A DNA stretch of 64,000 bases from Diphasiastrum complanatum (lineage: Eukaryota; Streptophyta; Lycopodiopsida; Lycopodiales; Lycopodiaceae), in NCBI GenBank assembly GCA_029204225.1, contig CM055109.1:37174991-37238990 (forward strand), in the 5' to 3' direction. Each line of letters starts with the position of its first letter. The first letter of the stretch is position 1. Shown piece by piece: positions 61,630-64,000 of the stretch. The notes under the pieces were generated by a model that worked only from the letters and a program-made list of their open reading frames with translations, searched no databases and was not told the DNA's origin. The translations under genes were made by a program, and so were the position numbers.

Positions 61630-62470
61630 CTCGAAAAGATCCTAATGATACACAAGTACACTAGTTGGAGTTTTTGCAAAACTTTTTTATTCTGAGATCA
61701 AATACCATCCTAGTGCAAGTAATCTTAAAACTGATGCTCTATCTCTCTTACCTACTTTGTTTCTACCTTGACTACATTGACGGCCAATTAGTTTGATACA
61801 CTTTTTGATGCCTTTGAAAACATCTTGATGTCTAAGATGCTTATGCATCTAACTTTACATCCAGCCACTATTTCTCACAAAGTTTATTCCATTATCGATA
61901 GAAGTCTTCATCTCTATGGTGGTCTTTGCATACCCAATAACTTGGTTGTTCAAGCACAACCTCTATTAGAATGAAGAAAGATATGTTATAACCTATTTAG
62001 AAGTCTATCTTTGGTGCAAAAAAAAAGGTACTCCACAAATAAGACACAGGCTTTTATAGCACATGCCTATTCCACATTGAATAAACAAATTCAAAAATTT
62101 CAACATAAGACTTCCTTGAACAAAGAGAGGTCATGATGCTTATTTTGTTGCTGTGGACAAGCTTTGCTCATGCCAACTTTGATCAAGGTCATTTTCAAAC
62201 AAAGAAACTAGCTCGCTAATATTATGGTCATTTTCATATTGTATGGAAACTTGGTCTTGCTATCGTTTACCTTTAGAGCCTCTAATATATTTCAGGTTAT
62301 TCTATTGTGTAAATGTTTTGGACTATATGGGCCCTACAACGCTAAGTTATCAAATTGTCCAAAGATACTACTTTCTAACAATCACTTTTGTTCAAGTGGG
62401 ACTACAAACTGGCCAATAATAACACCAAACACAATACTTGACTCAATGGGGTAGTAGGCTTGTTGAACTG
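61630..62470 (+). pseudogene. Degenerate Gypsy RNase H/integrase region
   Basis: FEIKYHPSASNLKTDALSLL corresponds to the RNase H end (xYxPGxxNxVADALSR). The downstream part, in shifting frames with many stops, has pol-like word order but no intact motif. Old relic. Confidence 0.5.
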
Positions 62471-62993
62471 GCCATATGGGAGTCCCACTCATGTGTTTGC
62501 ACACACTTTTCTCCATGATTGCACAAGCACACTTATTGCAACCGTTAAATCATAGAATAACAACCCCGATGATTGGGCATCCAGATCGTTTTCAACATTT
62601 GTTACAACATCAAATGAACAGGAACATCTAACTTGGCTCAAAACAGTTAGGCAAGCATGGCTGAAAAGTGCATGGCAAGATTGTTTTGGCATCGCATAAA
62701 TAGCTTGATCACACCCACAAGCTTGATGAAGACAAAGTGATGACCTATATGGAAGAAAATAAAAACATCTAGCAAAAAGAGTACATTATTTAATTTAAAT
62801 CCATTAAGTCGAAACATAGATTCTCTAAACCTTAACTCCATCACTTGTCACACGAGCTAAGTCTTTAGCACCCTTAGGTCATCAACGCTTAAAAGTGCAT
62901 GCTATATTAAAAAAGGAAATCAAAAGATGAACTGAACCCAAAACCCTAAGCTTGGAGAACTTATAGATGTGTTATGCATGGCGAGGCTGCTAC
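62471..62993. other. Probable GCP intron; no other feature
   Basis: Follows the splice donor of exon b on the minus strand. No further exon recognised here. Confidence 0.4.
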
Positions 62994-63144
62994 CTGAGAA
63001 AAAAGGCGATCGCTGATGAAAACTGGTTCATTTTTGTGAACATCTTGATGGGCAATATGCAAGTTAGCTCTAAAATCAAGAAGACATTGCATTGCATTGT
63101 TGATACATATTTTCACACCAACCATTTCAGCTGAAAGAAAGCAC
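62994..63144 (-). CDS. GCP-like exon b (50 codons plus one split base)
   Basis: CFLSAEMVGVKICINNAMQC LLDFRANL … VFISDRLFSQ. The acceptor at 63145-63147 was chosen because it keeps the frame and yields HECFLS; a nearer AG at the next TTTCAG would break the frame. Confidence 0.75.
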
Positions 63145-63383
63145 CTGAAACTCAATGCCCAAGCAATTCTTCTTCAACAAAAGTACTTGTAAATCATTGT
63201 CTCTAAAGTCAAAATAATAAAGTAGCACTTCGACAAAGTCATAGATTCAGCCATTTTGATAGTTTCATTGTGGTTAAGGAATAAAAGAAAAATAAAAAAA
63301 AAAGGATGAAGAAAAGTATACTCATGTAAAGCATCCTCCAAGTAATTGCAATGAACACGCTCTAGGTCTTGTAAATCCTTCAC
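62994..63383 (-). CDS. Gamma-tubulin complex component (GCP5/GCP6-like), two internal exons
   Basis: Exons 63383-63322 and 63144-62994 join in frame to give VKDLQDLERVHCNYLEDALH-ECFLSAEMVG…NNAMQCLLDFRANL…FISDRLFSQ (71 residues). This fits the C-terminal Spc97/Spc98 domain, where a VKDxxDLExxHxxYLxDxLHxCFLS stretch is characteristic of plant GCP5/6-type proteins. These act in the gamma-tubulin ring complex that nucleates microtubules. Splice sites are ATTCCAG|GTGAAG, ATGA|GTATAC, TTTCAG|GTGC and CTCAG|GTAGC. Upstream exons lie right of the window. The 3' exons should lie to the left but were not found, and could be far away across a long intron. Which paralogue it is remains uncertain. Confidence 0.75.
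63322..63383 (-). CDS. GCP-like exon a (20 codons plus two bases)
   Basis: VKDLQDLERVHCNYLEDALH plus GA of a split Glu codon; 62 bp, GT-AG borders. Confidence 0.75.
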
Positions 63384-64000
63384 CTGGAATCCAAAAACCA
63401 GATAATCAAAAGCATTTTGCATGAATAGACATCTTAGAAAAATTGCCTTTCTTCACATAACCATATCATAAGATAGTAATACACAACGTAACAAAAGAGA
63501 TGCACAACATCTTAATCCATCAACTTCATCATGCATAGCATGGCCTAATCCTACCACATCCCTACTTACATTGACAATGCCCTAGAGTAGGTGAAGGTCA
63601 CATGCATAACCATATGCCCACATTAGCTTACATTTGTACAACAAACAACGTACTAAGTTTCTATCACTTCTCCAAAGGGGGTGAGAGCAAACTCAGACAT
63701 GCTTACTCTTCAGCCAAATTTACCAATAGTTGATGTCACTCAGTTTCCTTTACTTTGGTGCACACACAAGTGGGCCATGCAAAGCACAATGCTTGCTTGC
63801 AAAGATGCACAAATATGCTTTCGTGGAATTGAAAAAAAATGTTTTGCTGCCACAAAAGTCAAAGCATTTTATGGGTGTGTTGCCAACAGTACAACCTTAG
63901 AAGAAGTGGACCTTGGTATAAGTTAAGAACTGAATCACGTATTTAAGCACTGATAAAGCATACGTTGACAATACTCGAAGCGATCTAGATTTCCCACAAA
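63384..64000. other. Probable GCP intron up to the right edge
   Basis: No exon recognised on the minus strand. A plus-strand frame of 81 residues (63681-63926) has a Cys-rich composition but no family I know. Confidence 0.4.

Noticed and set aside
63681-63926. Plus-strand 81-residue ORF as a gene
   Set aside because: No motif, no start context, and it lies in a likely GCP intron; left as unassigned.

Overview
The window looks like nuclear DNA of a land plant with a large, transposon-rich genome. It holds spliced genes with GT-AG introns, plant-type Copia and Gypsy retrotransposons whose primer binding sites match the initiator tRNA-Met (TGGTATCAGAGC), and introns of 9 to 13 kb filled with mobile elements. 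The species cannot be named from sequence. A fern, a gymnosperm or another lineage with long introns would fit.

Only two host genes are supported, both on the minus strand and both incomplete. The first encodes the WD40 mRNA-export factor and nucleoporin RAE1. Six coding exons were reconstructed by splicing between 36508 and 13739; they join in frame for 210 residues, and the 3' exons lie off the left edge or were not found. Introns 3 (9.1 kb) and 4 (12.6 kb) are packed with elements, and intron 6 runs at least from 13738 leftward. The second gene, at the right end (62994-63383), is two exons of a gamma-tubulin complex component of the GCP5/GCP6 type, part of the C-terminal Spc97/Spc98 domain.

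Layout. 1-10.4 kb: broken Copia and Gypsy elements on the minus strand, within or beyond RAE1 intron 6. 10.4-15 kb: RAE1 exons 6 and 5 in otherwise featureless intron. 15.2-24.1 kb: a chain of non-LTR retrotransposons (LINEs), all on the plus strand, antisense to RAE1. 24.2-25.8 kb: a degenerate Copia. 26.7-26.9 kb: RAE1 exon 4. 30.2-34.2 kb: a second LINE chain. 34.2-35.9 kb: Gypsy pieces and an LTR. 36.0-36.9 kb: RAE1 exons 3 to 1 and the promoter side. 37-64 kb: microsatellites, two colliding Copia elements with a chimeric ORF (41.6-46.7 kb), a small non-coding LTR element (47.2-48.9 kb), a 2-kb inverted repeat (51.1-53.1 kb), a young internally deleted chromodomain Gypsy (58.0-60.5 kb), degenerate Gypsy and the GCP exons.

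The most interesting system is the LINE family. Its copies end not in poly(A) but in a long (CT)n tract, preceded by a conserved stem-loop that shows compensatory base changes between copies. New copies start at pre-existing CT tracts, often the tail of the previous copy, so they form head-to-tail chains. Two copies carry only ORF1 plus the shared 3' end, as expected of a non-autonomous half-LINE that borrows the ORF2 machinery of full-length relatives. ORF2 has an AP-like endonuclease, a YADD reverse transcriptase and a C-terminal CCHC knuckle. Two copies carry internal inversions.
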